Shown one piece after another: positions 1 to 6,929 of a stretch of DNA of 64,000 nt. Location: contig CAVXNJ010000003.1 of NCBI GenBank assembly GCA_963763135.1, positions 248,001 to 312,000 on the forward strand, in the 5' to 3' direction. The DNA comes from JANMZO01 sp963763135 (GTDB lineage: Bacteria; Actinomycetota; Acidimicrobiia; Acidimicrobiales; JANYDT01). Position numbers and translations under genes: made by a program. Each line of letters begins with the position of its first letter. Position 1 is the stretch's first letter. Under the pieces are notes generated by a model. That model saw only the letters and a program-made list of their open reading frames with translations. It ran no database searches and had not been told where the DNA came from.

Positions 1-1
1 G

Positions 2-541
2 ACCACAGTCGACTCGTCACGGCACCATTTCCTGCTCGTCCATGAGATGGACCGGGTGAAGGTCGTCCGCACCATCGTCGATTCGTTCGACCGGGCGCTG
101 GTGTTTCTCAACACCAAGCGGGGCTGCGACCGCCTGGTCGACGACCTGAAAGACGTGGGGGTACAGGCCCGTGTCATCCACGGTGACCTCGACCAGACCC
201 GACGTGACCGCGCGCTCCGTCAGTTCTCGGAAGGTCAGATTCACGTGCTCGTGGCGACCGACGTCGCGGCCCGCGGCCTGCACATCGACGGGGTCGATGT
301 CGTGTTGCAGTTCGATCCGCCCGACGACCATAAGACCTACCTCCACCGCGCCGGACGCACCGCCCGCGCCGGAGCCACCGGCGTGGTCGTAACGTTCGTG
401 CTCTGGAACCAGAAGCTCGAGATCGAACGCATGCAAAAGCGTCTCGACCTGTCGATTCCGGTGTTCGAGGTGTTCTCGAACAACCCGATTCTGCAAAAGC
501 TCGACACCTGGGATGCCACCGATCCCATCCCTTCCGCCTGA
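2..541 (+). CDS. DEAD-box RNA helicase, C-terminal part (5' end outside window)
   Basis: The frame is open from the left edge, so the gene starts outside the window; about 179 codons remain. They cover the second RecA-like (helicase C) domain of a DEAD-box ATP-dependent RNA helicase. Visible motifs in order are motif IV-like LVFLNTKRGCD, then RVIHGDL, motif V VATDVAARGLHI and motif VI HRAGRTARAG, whose arginines contact ATP. The last ~50 residues form a short tail without the basic RGG-rich extension seen in some family members. The role by family is RNA unwinding in ribosome assembly or mRNA turnover; the particular subfamily cannot be told from this half. The stop overlaps the start of the next gene by 29 nt. 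Confidence 0.9.
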   Translation, partial: TTVDSSRHHFLLVHEMDRVKVVRTIVDSFDRALVFLNTKRGCDRLVDDLKDVGVQARVIHGDLDQTRRDRALRQFSEGQIHVLVATDVAARGLHIDGVDVVLQFDPPDDHKTYLHRAGRTARAGATGVVVTFVLWNQKLEIERMQKRLDLSIPVFEVFSNNPILQKLDTWDATDPIPSA

Positions 542-1325
542 ACCGGCGGTTTCGACTCGACCGACTGTCGGAAGCGGGTCGAGTGCGCGTGCCTGGGATG
601 TGATTGATCGCCGCGGCGCGGCGTCGGAACTGTTCGACGCTGCGTGGTTCGATTCGCTGTGGTCCGGTCCCCTGGGCGACCGCCGGACCGCCGTTCGTCT
701 TCATCCGACGGGCCCGGCGGTCATCCTCGGCTCGTCGCAGCGCAACGAGATCGTGGATCTGGCCGAGGCGGGGCGTCTCCGAGTCGGGTTGGTCCACCGC
801 CGCAGCGGCGGCGGCGCAGTGTGGCTCGACGACTCGCTGGTCTGGCTCGACGTCGTGCTTCCCGCAGAAGATCCGCTGGGAGATTCCGACGTACAGAAGG
901 CGTTCTATTGGCTCGGCGACCTCTTCGTGGAAGTTCTCCGGGAACTCGACGCAGAAGGCGAGTTTGCTGTCCACCGCGGTTCCCTCGGTCGCGATCCGCT
1001 GAACAAACTCATCTGCTTTGCGGGCCTGGGACCGGGTGAAGTGACTCGTGACGGTCGGAAGGTGGTGGGAATCTCACAGCGACGTACCAAGCGGTACACG
1101 CTGTTCCAATGCGGGATCCTTCGCTCCTGGGCACCCGCGACGCTTGTCCGTCTGGTGGACCCGGGTCTGACCGCTTCCGGGTTGCTGGGAACATCGGAAG
1201 ACTCCCGTAGCCACACCGACGCGCTCGATGAACTCGTCGGCGCATTGGCCAATCGGTGCACAGGCCTCGGGGATGCGGCCGACCGAGTGACCGACGAACT
1301 TCTCCGACGCATACAGGACCTCTGA
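513..1325 (+). CDS. Lipoate-protein ligase A-like (BPL/LplA family) protein
   Basis: 270 residues of the biotin/lipoate protein ligase fold, which transfers lipoate or octanoate to a lysine of 2-oxoacid dehydrogenase E2 or GcvH domains in the cytoplasm. Seen directly: the family signature RRSGGGAVW at residues 96-104 (substrate-binding RRxGGG loop) and, later, GRKVVGISQRR, which matches the G-K-[IV]-x-G-x-x-Q-R motif carrying the catalytic lysine. The ATG at 513 lies inside the end of the helicase gene; a GTG at 600 is an alternative, but the family N-terminus (W-x-x-I-D) begins at residue 28, so the earlier start is kept. Whether the substrate is lipoate or octanoate cannot be read from the sequence. 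Confidence 0.82.
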   Translation: MPPIPSLPPEPAVSTRPTVGSGSSARAWDVIDRRGAASELFDAAWFDSLWSGPLGDRRTAVRLHPTGPAVILGSSQRNEIVDLAEAGRLRVGLVHRRSGGGAVWLDDSLVWLDVVLPAEDPLGDSDVQKAFYWLGDLFVEVLRELDAEGEFAVHRGSLGRDPLNKLICFAGLGPGEVTRDGRKVVGISQRRTKRYTLFQCGILRSWAPATLVRLVDPGLTASGLLGTSEDSRSHTDALDELVGALANRCTGLGDAADRVTDELLRRIQDL

Positions 1326-1405
1326 CATCCGGGACCGCCGGACTGGCGTTCACTGCGACCGGTCCGAATCCACCCTGTGACTTCGCTCTGAACCGGTTCC
1401 CGTCG

Positions 1406-1411
1406 TAGAGT
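1406..1411 (+). promoter_or_regulatory. Candidate -10 element of a leaderless promoter
   Basis: TAGAGT ends 7 nt before the ATG at 1419 and there is no Shine-Dalgarno sequence. This fits the actinobacterial TANNNT -10 with transcription starting at or near the start codon. No clear -35 is visible. The same spacing occurs at 14725. Confidence 0.45.
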
Positions 1412-1418
1412 CAGGAAC

Positions 1419-2225
1419 ATGACCGATACCGAAGAGCGCCCCGAGATCATCTACGAGATCGACGGCCACGTTGCCATTCTCCGCTTCAACCGTCCTGAGC
1501 GGATGAACACCATTTCGGGTCCGATGCTCGCGTCGTTGAGTGACCTGCTGCTGAAGGCCGACCGAGACCGAGACGTCCGCTGCATCATCATCACCGGCGA
1601 GGGTCGGGCGTGGTGCGCGGGGCTCGACATCAAGGCCCAGTCCGAGGGCACCGGGTTGCTGTCGAACTCCGGAATGTCATCCCCGGAGTTGGATCTCCGA
1701 GATGCACCGCCGACTGTGCTGCACAACCTCGACACCCCGGTGATCGCGGCGCTGAACGGGGGAGCAGCCGGTTACGGCATGGACCTCGCCCTCGGTTGCG
1801 ACATCCGCATCGCCGCGGCAACGGCCAAGTTGGCGCCAGCCTTCACCAAGCGCGGCATCGTTCCTGAGAGCGGTGGAACGTGGCTTCTTCCGCGCATCGT
1901 CGGATACGCCAAGGCCGCCGAGATCGCGTTCACCGGCCGCACCCTCAACGCCGACGAGTGCCTTGAACTCGGACTGGTCAACCATGTCGTCCCGGCGGAA
2001 GACCTGATGTCGCGGGCCATGCAGATGGCCGTCGAGATCGCGGAGAATGCACCGCTCGCGGTTCGAGCCACGAAGCGAATGATGCGTATGGGCGAGACCG
2101 AAACGTTCGAACAGAACGTGCACCATGTGTTCCTCCAGCTTCTTCCGCTGTTTCGCACCAAGGACTTCGCCGAAGGCATGGCGTCGTATCTCGAGCGTCG
2201 ACCACCGAATTTCGAAGGTCGATGA
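1419..2225 (+). CDS. Enoyl-CoA hydratase/isomerase family protein (PaaG-like)
   Basis: 268 residues of the crotonase fold, acting on acyl-CoA thioesters. The N-terminal region carries the oxyanion-hole segment (AWCAGLDIKAQ), the central region AAGYGMDLALGCDIRIA, and then GIVPESGGTWLLPR. In classical hydratases two glutamates do catalysis; here the first position is Asp (GYGMDLAL) and the second is not a Glu. The VPESGGTWLLPR segment instead resembles the PaaG-type isomerase loop (usually P-D-S-G-G-T-W-L-L-P-R) with Glu for Asp. I infer an isomerase or hydratase in beta-oxidation or aromatic acid breakdown; the substrate is unknown. The gene appears to be expressed from its own leaderless promoter, and the pgl gene follows 3 nt after its stop. 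Confidence 0.88.
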   Translation: MTDTEERPEIIYEIDGHVAILRFNRPERMNTISGPMLASLSDLLLKADRDRDVRCIIITGEGRAWCAGLDIKAQSEGTGLLSNSGMSSPELDLRDAPPTVLHNLDTPVIAALNGGAAGYGMDLALGCDIRIAAATAKLAPAFTKRGIVPESGGTWLLPRIVGYAKAAEIAFTGRTLNADECLELGLVNHVVPAEDLMSRAMQMAVEIAENAPLAVRATKRMMRMGETETFEQNVHHVFLQLLPLFRTKDFAEGMASYLERRPPNFEGR

Positions 2226-2228
2226 TTC

Positions 2229-2945
2229 GTGGCTGATGTGGTTGGGCGAGCCGGCCGTTCACCGCGTCCGTGTACCTACGGCTCGACGCCGGTGCTTGCC
2301 GATCACTGTGCCGACTGGATTGCCGACCGTCTGCAGCAGTGCCTGTCGGAACGGCCCACGGCCAGCCTGGCCGTCAGCGGGGGAAGTTCGCCGACCCCGT
2401 TGTTCCAGGCTTTGGCGGCCCGAAACGTAGAGTGGGACCGCGTGCATGTCTTCCAGGTCGACGAGCGGCTGGCGCCCGATGGGTCAGCAGACCGCAACGC
2501 CACGCAACTTCACGCGGTGTTCCTGGATCCGCTTCACCATCCGGCGGCGATGACCCATCTCGTCGACGCCGGCTCGCCGCGATCCGGCGACGAAATTGCC
2601 CGCGACTACGAAGGTGAACTGCGGGCCGTTACCGCGGGTCGTATAGATATCGTCCATCTCGGGCTCGGCGACGACGGCCATACCGCGTCGCTCGTGCCCG
2701 GCGACGCGTTGCTCGGCGAAGCCAATCGGCTCGTCGGCTCAACCGGCCCGTACAACGGCAATCGCCGGGTCAGCCTCACGTACCCGGCGCTCGCTATGGC
2801 CCGCCACATCGCCTGGTTTGCCGTCGGCGCGGCCAAGGCGCAAATGGTGCGGCGCCTTCGATCATCGGATGCCACGATTCCGGCCGGACGCGTGACGGCA
2901 CACGACGAAATGATCTTCGCCGATTCGTCGGCTGAGGACCGCTGA
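2229..2945 (+). CDS. pgl: 6-phosphogluconolactonase
   Basis: 238 residues with a GTG start 3 nt after the previous stop. Hydrolyses 6-phosphogluconolactone in the oxidative pentose phosphate pathway, cytoplasmic. Family motifs seen: SLAVSGGSSPTPLFQAL near residue 45 (phosphate-binding loop shared with glucosamine-6-phosphate isomerases), FQVDERLAP near residue 75, and HLGLGDDGHTASLVPG near residue 145, which carries the catalytic GxGxDGHTASLFPG pattern with Val for Phe. Length matches the DevB/Pgl family. In many actinobacteria pgl sits with zwf, opcA and tal; here it instead sits behind a crotonase-family gene. Confidence 0.92.
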   Translation: MADVVGRAGRSPRPCTYGSTPVLADHCADWIADRLQQCLSERPTASLAVSGGSSPTPLFQALAARNVEWDRVHVFQVDERLAPDGSADRNATQLHAVFLDPLHHPAAMTHLVDAGSPRSGDEIARDYEGELRAVTAGRIDIVHLGLGDDGHTASLVPGDALLGEANRLVGSTGPYNGNRRVSLTYPALAMARHIAWFAVGAAKAQMVRRLRSSDATIPAGRVTAHDEMIFADSSAEDR

Positions 2946-2984
2946 CGCCCAACCAGAGCTGAACCCTGTGACCGGCTGCCATCC

Positions 2985-3497
2985 ATGACCGACGGTCCAG
3001 ACATCGTGCGGGCGTGCTATCCCGGCTCGTTTGATCCGTTGACAATTGCGCACGTGGCCATCGCCGAAGCCGTACGCGACCAGTGCCGCGTGCATCGGGT
3101 GACGCTGGTGCTGTCGGAGCGGACCCTCGGAAAGGAAATCGGGCAGCGCACGGCTGAGGAGCGTGCGGAGATCCTGCGCACGGCCAGCGGGGACCGTTCA
3201 TGGCTGGACGTGGAAGTGACCGCCGCCCAGCTCCTCGTCGACATTGCTTCGGCGTATGACTGGCTGGTGCTCGGCGCCGACAAGTGGAATCAGATTCGAG
3301 AACCTCACTGGTACGGGTCCGCGGTTGAACGCGATGCTGCCCTGGCCCGACTCCCGCGGCTGGCCATCGTCGAGCGACACGGCCATCACCTCGACGGGCT
3401 CCCCGACACCGCGGTGCAACTCGTTCTTCCGGACCCCTCGCTCAAGCATGTGTCGTCTTCGGCCGTGCGCTCCGGTGCCGAGCACTGGCGCGCCTGA
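2985..3497 (+). CDS. HIGH-superfamily nucleotidyltransferase-like protein
   Basis: 170 residues of the nucleotidyltransferase alpha/beta-phosphodiesterase fold related to NadD and CoaD. Seen: YPGSFDPLTIAH near residue 12 and VSSSAVRSG near the C-terminus, equivalent to the ISSTxIR motif of the family. The canonical T/HxGH catalytic motif reads T-I-A-H, so the first His is Thr (tolerated in family members) and Gly is Ala. A canonical-looking NadD lies at 58732, so this one is probably not the main nicotinate-nucleotide adenylyltransferase. A pantetheine-phosphate adenylyltransferase-like or other adenylylating role is possible; the substrate is not assigned. Confidence 0.7.
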   Translation: MTDGPDIVRACYPGSFDPLTIAHVAIAEAVRDQCRVHRVTLVLSERTLGKEIGQRTAEERAEILRTASGDRSWLDVEVTAAQLLVDIASAYDWLVLGADKWNQIREPHWYGSAVERDAALARLPRLAIVERHGHHLDGLPDTAVQLVLPDPSLKHVSSSAVRSGAEHWRA

Positions 3498-3829
3498 CGC
3501 GCCCGTCCGCAGCTTCTTCGCCCAACGCTCCACAGCACACTCCGGAAACCCTTCCGCAGCGTGATTCCAAAGCGCCTCGACCTCGGGTGGAGCCCGGTGG
3601 AGGATGCCAGCGGCATTTGGCCCGATTGGGGCCGATTTACGTTCAAACGTGGTGTCAGCGGATCAGTTTTGGGCGGAAAAGGGTCAACTTGGGGAACGCT
3701 GTCCCAAATCGCCGGATTTCCGCGATCGAGACCTCCGGCTGCTCAGCCGCCCGCCGGAATCGCCGGATATCCATGTCTGGGCGGGGCTTGGGGGATCGAA
3801 CCAATCACGGGCCGTGACCATGAAGATAT

Positions 3830-3848
3830 CCCCATCTTGGGGGGTTTT
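3830..3848 (+). terminator. Possible weak rho-independent terminator
   Basis: A 5-bp stem CCCCA / TGGGG with a 3-nt loop is followed by two G and then TTTT. It lies in the gene-free stretch between the nucleotidyltransferase gene and the mraZ control region, about 330 nt after the last stop. The stem is short, so this is tentative. Confidence 0.3.
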
Positions 3849-3954
3849 CCCGCCTTCTCGGCATTACCGCAGGCCAGCCCATGGGGCGGGTTCGTGCGGC
3901 GCGTTTCGGCGAGGGAATTTCTCCAGGGGACGCAACAAAGCCCTTTACCCCCGG

Positions 3955-4009
3955 TGGAGGGAAATGGTACGTTGTGGGTCATCGGGGAAGTAAATGGAGC
4001 CAACTGAAG
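3955..4009 (+). promoter_or_regulatory. MraZ operator: six boxes at 10-bp period upstream of mraZ
   Basis: The stretch 3498-4156 holds no convincing gene. Inside it, pentamers TGGAG, TGGTA, TGGGT, GGGAA, TGGAG and TGAAG begin at exactly 3955, 3965, 3975, 3985, 3995 and 4005, each separated by 5 nt. MraZ proteins are known to bind direct TGGGN-type repeats spaced by 5 nt upstream of their own operon and to regulate the dcw cluster. The array lies 148 nt before the mraZ ATG, so it would sit at the dcw promoter. I could not identify the -35/-10 with confidence. Confidence 0.72.
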
Positions 4010-4156
4010 CTGGAAACAGCCTCAAATGGGTCTCGGAGGGAAGTTTCGTGCTGGTGAAGCGAAATGGAACTCCGTTGCTTGTTCGGACGCGTCCGTCTGC
4101 CGGCCACGGCTTACGAACACGGTCTACTGGAATGGTTTCGGGCAGGACATCGTCGC

Positions 4157-4594
4157 ATGTTGCTAGGGCGTACGCAGCTCACACTCGACGACAAGAACCG
4201 TATCGTGCTGCCGTCAGCCTTCCGTGACTATCTCCGTGGCCCGCTGTTCTTCGCTCTCGGCGACGAAAACCAGGTAGGGATCTGGCCGGAAGAGGCCTTC
4301 CAGCAGAAGTTGGCGATCAAGAAAGAACGCGAACTCCAGGGCGGGGCCGAAGGCCGACGCGAGTTTCTCCGATTCACCTCCAACGCCAGCCCGGTCAAGA
4401 TGGACGCTCAGTACCGCGTTCCCGTCCCCGAAACCCTCCGCAACCTGGCCCGACTTGATCGTGCCCGTCCGGTTGCCATGGTTGGCGCCAGCGACCGGGT
4501 CGAGATCTGGGACAGCGTTTCGCTCGACGCATACCTCGACGGTTCCGCCGCCCCCGCCAGTGCCCAACTGACCCCTGCCGGATCGGCGTCGTGA
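4157..4594 (+). CDS. mraZ: Transcriptional regulator MraZ
   Basis: 145 residues; DNA-binding regulator at the head of the dcw cluster that forms ring-shaped oligomers from two SpoVT/AbrB-like domains. The N-terminal repeat reads MLLGRTQLTLDDKNRIVLP and the second contains MDAQYRVPVPETLRNLARL; both keep the family pattern (LDDKxRixLP; D-x-x-x-R-ixlP). The frame stays open upstream to an ATG at 4064, but the 31 extra residues have no family resemblance, and MraZ proteins start M-[FL]-x-G, so 4157 is chosen. Near the C-terminus VGASDRVEIWD matches the conserved G-x-x-x-x-x-E-I-W. It presumably binds the repeat array at 3955-4009. Confidence 0.93.
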   Translation: MLLGRTQLTLDDKNRIVLPSAFRDYLRGPLFFALGDENQVGIWPEEAFQQKLAIKKERELQGGAEGRREFLRFTSNASPVKMDAQYRVPVPETLRNLARLDRARPVAMVGASDRVEIWDSVSLDAYLDGSAAPASAQLTPAGSAS

Positions 4595-5667
4595 TGGCCG
4601 TGGCAACCATCGAACCTCCACTGTCCTCCACCGAAGGTCCCTCCGACGACGTTCCACCGCTCGATGGCTCCGATTCCACTTCGCCGGGCACCTCGAGTTC
4701 CACCGATTTCGGCCATCTCTCGGTGTTTCCGGTTGAGGTTCCCGACTGGGTTGAACCGGCCTCGCCGGGTCTGGTCATCGACGCGACGGTGGGCGGGGCC
4801 GGGCACGCCACCTCACTGCTCGAGCGCTTTGCGAACCTGACGCTGCTTGGGCTTGACCGAGATCCGTACGCCGTGAAAGTCGCATCGGAGCGTCTGAGTC
4901 GGTTCGGCCGTCGCGCCCAGGTGATCCACGCCCGTTTCGATGATTTCGCCGCCGCCCGGGCCGCGGTGGGTGCCGAACGCACGGGGCCGTTCGCGAGCGC
5001 GGTGTTGTTCGACCTCGGCGTCAGCTCGGTGCAGTTCGATCGTCCGGAACGCGGGTTCTCCTACCGCAACGACGGACCCCTCGACATGCGGATGGACACG
5101 TCGACGGGGCAAACGGCCGCCGACGTCGTCAACACCTATACCGAAGCCGCGCTCGCTCGGCTGTTGAAGGTGTACGCCGATGAACGTTTTGCGTCTCGAA
5201 TCGCTCGGGCCATAATCGCGGCCCGACCGGTTCTGACCACACTCCAGTTGGCTGAGATCGTCACCAAAGCGATTCCTGCTGCGACCCGTCGAACCGGTGG
5301 ACACCCGGCTAAGCGAACGTTTCAGGCTTTGCGGATCGAAGTCAACGACGAACTTCGCGTGCTCGAAACCGCCCTCGACCTGGCGCTCGATGCGCTGGTC
5401 CCGGGCGGCCGGTGCATCGTGATCTCGTTCCAGTCCGGTGAGGACCGGATCGTGAAGGACCGGTTCCGATTGGCGGAAACCGGGGGATGTACCTGCCCGT
5501 CCGGCCTGCCCTGCGTATGTGGGGCACTTCTCCGAGGCCGAATGGTGCAGCGAGGGGTCATTCGACCCCAGGAGGCGGAGATATCCGCCAACCCGAGAGC
5601 GGCGAGTGCCGTTGCCCGGGTGTTTGCGATGGCCGGTCCTGCGGGACGTTCCGCAGGACCGCCGTAG
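4594..5667 (+). CDS. rsmH: 16S rRNA (cytosine-1402-N4)-methyltransferase RsmH (MraW)
   Basis: 357 residues; SAM-dependent methylation of C1402 in the ribosomal P-site region. Starts in a GTGATG cluster overlapping the mraZ stop (GTG 4591 or ATG 4594), so translation is coupled. Seen: SAM-binding loop VIDATVGGAGHATSLLE, then LLGLDRDPYAV, VLFDLGVSSVQFD, RGFSYRNDGPLDMRMD, and the C-terminal IVISFQSGEDRIVKDRF. These are hallmark RsmH segments. The first ~40 residues are a Ser/Pro/Asp-rich extension not usual in the family, and the normal H-x-P-V-L-L start motif is weak (HLSVFPVEV). Confidence 0.93.
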   Translation: MAVATIEPPLSSTEGPSDDVPPLDGSDSTSPGTSSSTDFGHLSVFPVEVPDWVEPASPGLVIDATVGGAGHATSLLERFANLTLLGLDRDPYAVKVASERLSRFGRRAQVIHARFDDFAAARAAVGAERTGPFASAVLFDLGVSSVQFDRPERGFSYRNDGPLDMRMDTSTGQTAADVVNTYTEAALARLLKVYADERFASRIARAIIAARPVLTTLQLAEIVTKAIPAATRRTGGHPAKRTFQALRIEVNDELRVLETALDLALDALVPGGRCIVISFQSGEDRIVKDRFRLAETGGCTCPSGLPCVCGALLRGRMVQRGVIRPQEAEISANPRAASAVARVFAMAGPAGRSAGPP

Positions 5668-5871
5668 CGATTCCGCAACGCCCGTCCGCTTGTCTTCCAG
5701 GCAACACGCTCTTCCGCTGACCCCACGCTTCTCCAGCACCAGCAGTTTCCCGAACCGAAACGCCTTTCCCGATACACCACGCTTTTCCCGACGTAGCTGC
5801 TCCCCACGCCAGCTCGCTCGGTGTCACCACCGCCCTCGCCGTCTTCACCTTCTCTCGCAGGATCGATATCC

Positions 5872-6360
5872 ATGTCGCTTACATCTGACACGCGCGTCTC
5901 CGACCGTCGTAATCTCACCCAGATTCTGAGTCCCGAAGTGGCACTGGACCTGGTCTTGCGATCCCATCCGTCCACCCCGGCCATCGAGGAGGCCCGCCGG
6001 ATCAGCCTGGCCCGTCAGGCGGCTGTGGCATCCAAAGCCATGACGGACTCGCTTGCACTGCACCCGACGACCGAGCGGTCAAGCGAGCGAGCGATCCGCA
6101 AGGCCGGCTACGCCGATGCCCGGCCGTCGCTGGCGCGCGGGGCCAACGTCCGGACCGAGCGCAGCGGGTACCGCTCGGCTTCGGGACCCGGACTGCCGGC
6201 CACCGGTACCTCGCGACCTGTTCGCGCGACCCGCTTCGTCACCTTCGACGTCCTCGCCCCGGATTCGCCCGGCGACACCCTCGGTCGCGTCGGGACGCCA
6301 GCCACGAACCGCATCGGTGCCGACACCGGAGCGTTCGGGCAGCGAGCGTCCCGTTGGTGA
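5872..6360 (+). CDS. N-terminal part of the ftsL-position gene, or a separate hypothetical protein
   Basis: 163 codons from ATG 5872 (a GTG at 5821 is also possible). The start MSLTSDTRVSDRRNLTQILS and an Ala/Arg-rich helix-like stretch do not match a family I know. Third-codon-position GC is high in this frame up to about 6350, whereas the overlapping downstream frame (from 6053) only gains good codon bias later. So this frame is the coding one at the 5' end and the next frame at the 3' end. The whole 5872-6925 is probably one gene with a single +1-type frameshift around 6290-6360; two overlapping genes are the alternative. Lies 204 nt after rsmH. Confidence 0.5.
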   Translation: MSLTSDTRVSDRRNLTQILSPEVALDLVLRSHPSTPAIEEARRISLARQAAVASKAMTDSLALHPTTERSSERAIRKAGYADARPSLARGANVRTERSGYRSASGPGLPATGTSRPVRATRFVTFDVLAPDSPGDTLGRVGTPATNRIGADTGAFGQRASRW

Positions 6361-6925
6361 CCGCTCGGGCGCCCGGCGTAATGGGGTTGGCACCCGTTCG
6401 CCCGGTCGAACAGCGCCAGAATCGATCCGGGCGGAGCGTCCGCGGTTCGGTCGTTCAGCCGGCTCGGCGGTCGGTCCGGTGGACCACGGCGCCGCTGCGG
6501 TAGCCGTCGCCCCGCAGGCGTTCGTCGAAGAGCGAAAAGCACCGCAGATCAGTGCACGCACGCGCCTGTCAACGGTCCCGACTCCGACGAAGACCCGCTC
6601 CTCGGCCGCAATCACCGGCGTTGTCATCGGCGGCTTGCTGCTCGTGGTGTCGTTTTCCAGTGTCGGGCTCCACGGCAAGCTGGCGAAGGACCAACTCGTG
6701 CTGGACAAACTTCGGTCAGACATCACGTTGGAAGAGCGTTCGAACCAGACCCTCCGTGTCGAGGTCGCCGAACTGCAGGCCCCGCAGCGGATCGTCGCGG
6801 AAGCTGAACGGATGGGCATGGAGCCGTCGACCGAGGTCGTGTTCCTCCAAAGCGCAACGGCACCAGTCGTAGCGGAAAGCGATCAGACCGCGCCGACCAT
6901 TCCTTCCCTCGCAGCGGCGCGGTAA
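6053..6925 (+). CDS. ftsL: FtsL-like division protein (single-TM, coiled coil; start uncertain)
   Basis: Sits between rsmH and ftsI, the standard place of ftsL. The last ~125 residues show the FtsL/DivIC architecture: basic stretch, one transmembrane helix (AITGVVIGGLLLVVSFSSVG), then a coiled coil of about 45 residues (VLDKLRSDITLEERSNQTLR) and a short extracellular end (RMGMEPSTEVVFLQ), typical of septum-formation-initiator proteins bridging FtsQ and FtsI/FtsW. The longest frame begins at ATG 6053, but codon bias there favours the other frame; a GTG at 6479 would give a 149-residue protein of usual size, or the gene continues from 5872 after a frameshift. The sequence before the TM is disordered and Arg/Pro/Ser-rich. 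Confidence 0.72.
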   Translation: MHCTRRPSGQASERSARPATPMPGRRWRAGPTSGPSAAGTARLRDPDCRPPVPRDLFARPASSPSTSSPRIRPATPSVASGRQPRTASVPTPERSGSERPVGDRSGARRNGVGTRSPGRTAPESIRAERPRFGRSAGSAVGPVDHGAAAVAVAPQAFVEERKAPQISARTRLSTVPTPTKTRSSAAITGVVIGGLLLVVSFSSVGLHGKLAKDQLVLDKLRSDITLEERSNQTLRVEVAELQAPQRIVAEAERMGMEPSTEVVFLQSATAPVVAESDQTAPTIPSLAAAR

Positions 6926-6929
6926 TCCC

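Noticed and set aside
3561..4007. Open frames in the gap before mraZ (3561-4007 and 3994-4227)
   Set aside because: Poor codon bias, no Shine-Dalgarno, no family, and overlap with the MraZ boxes.
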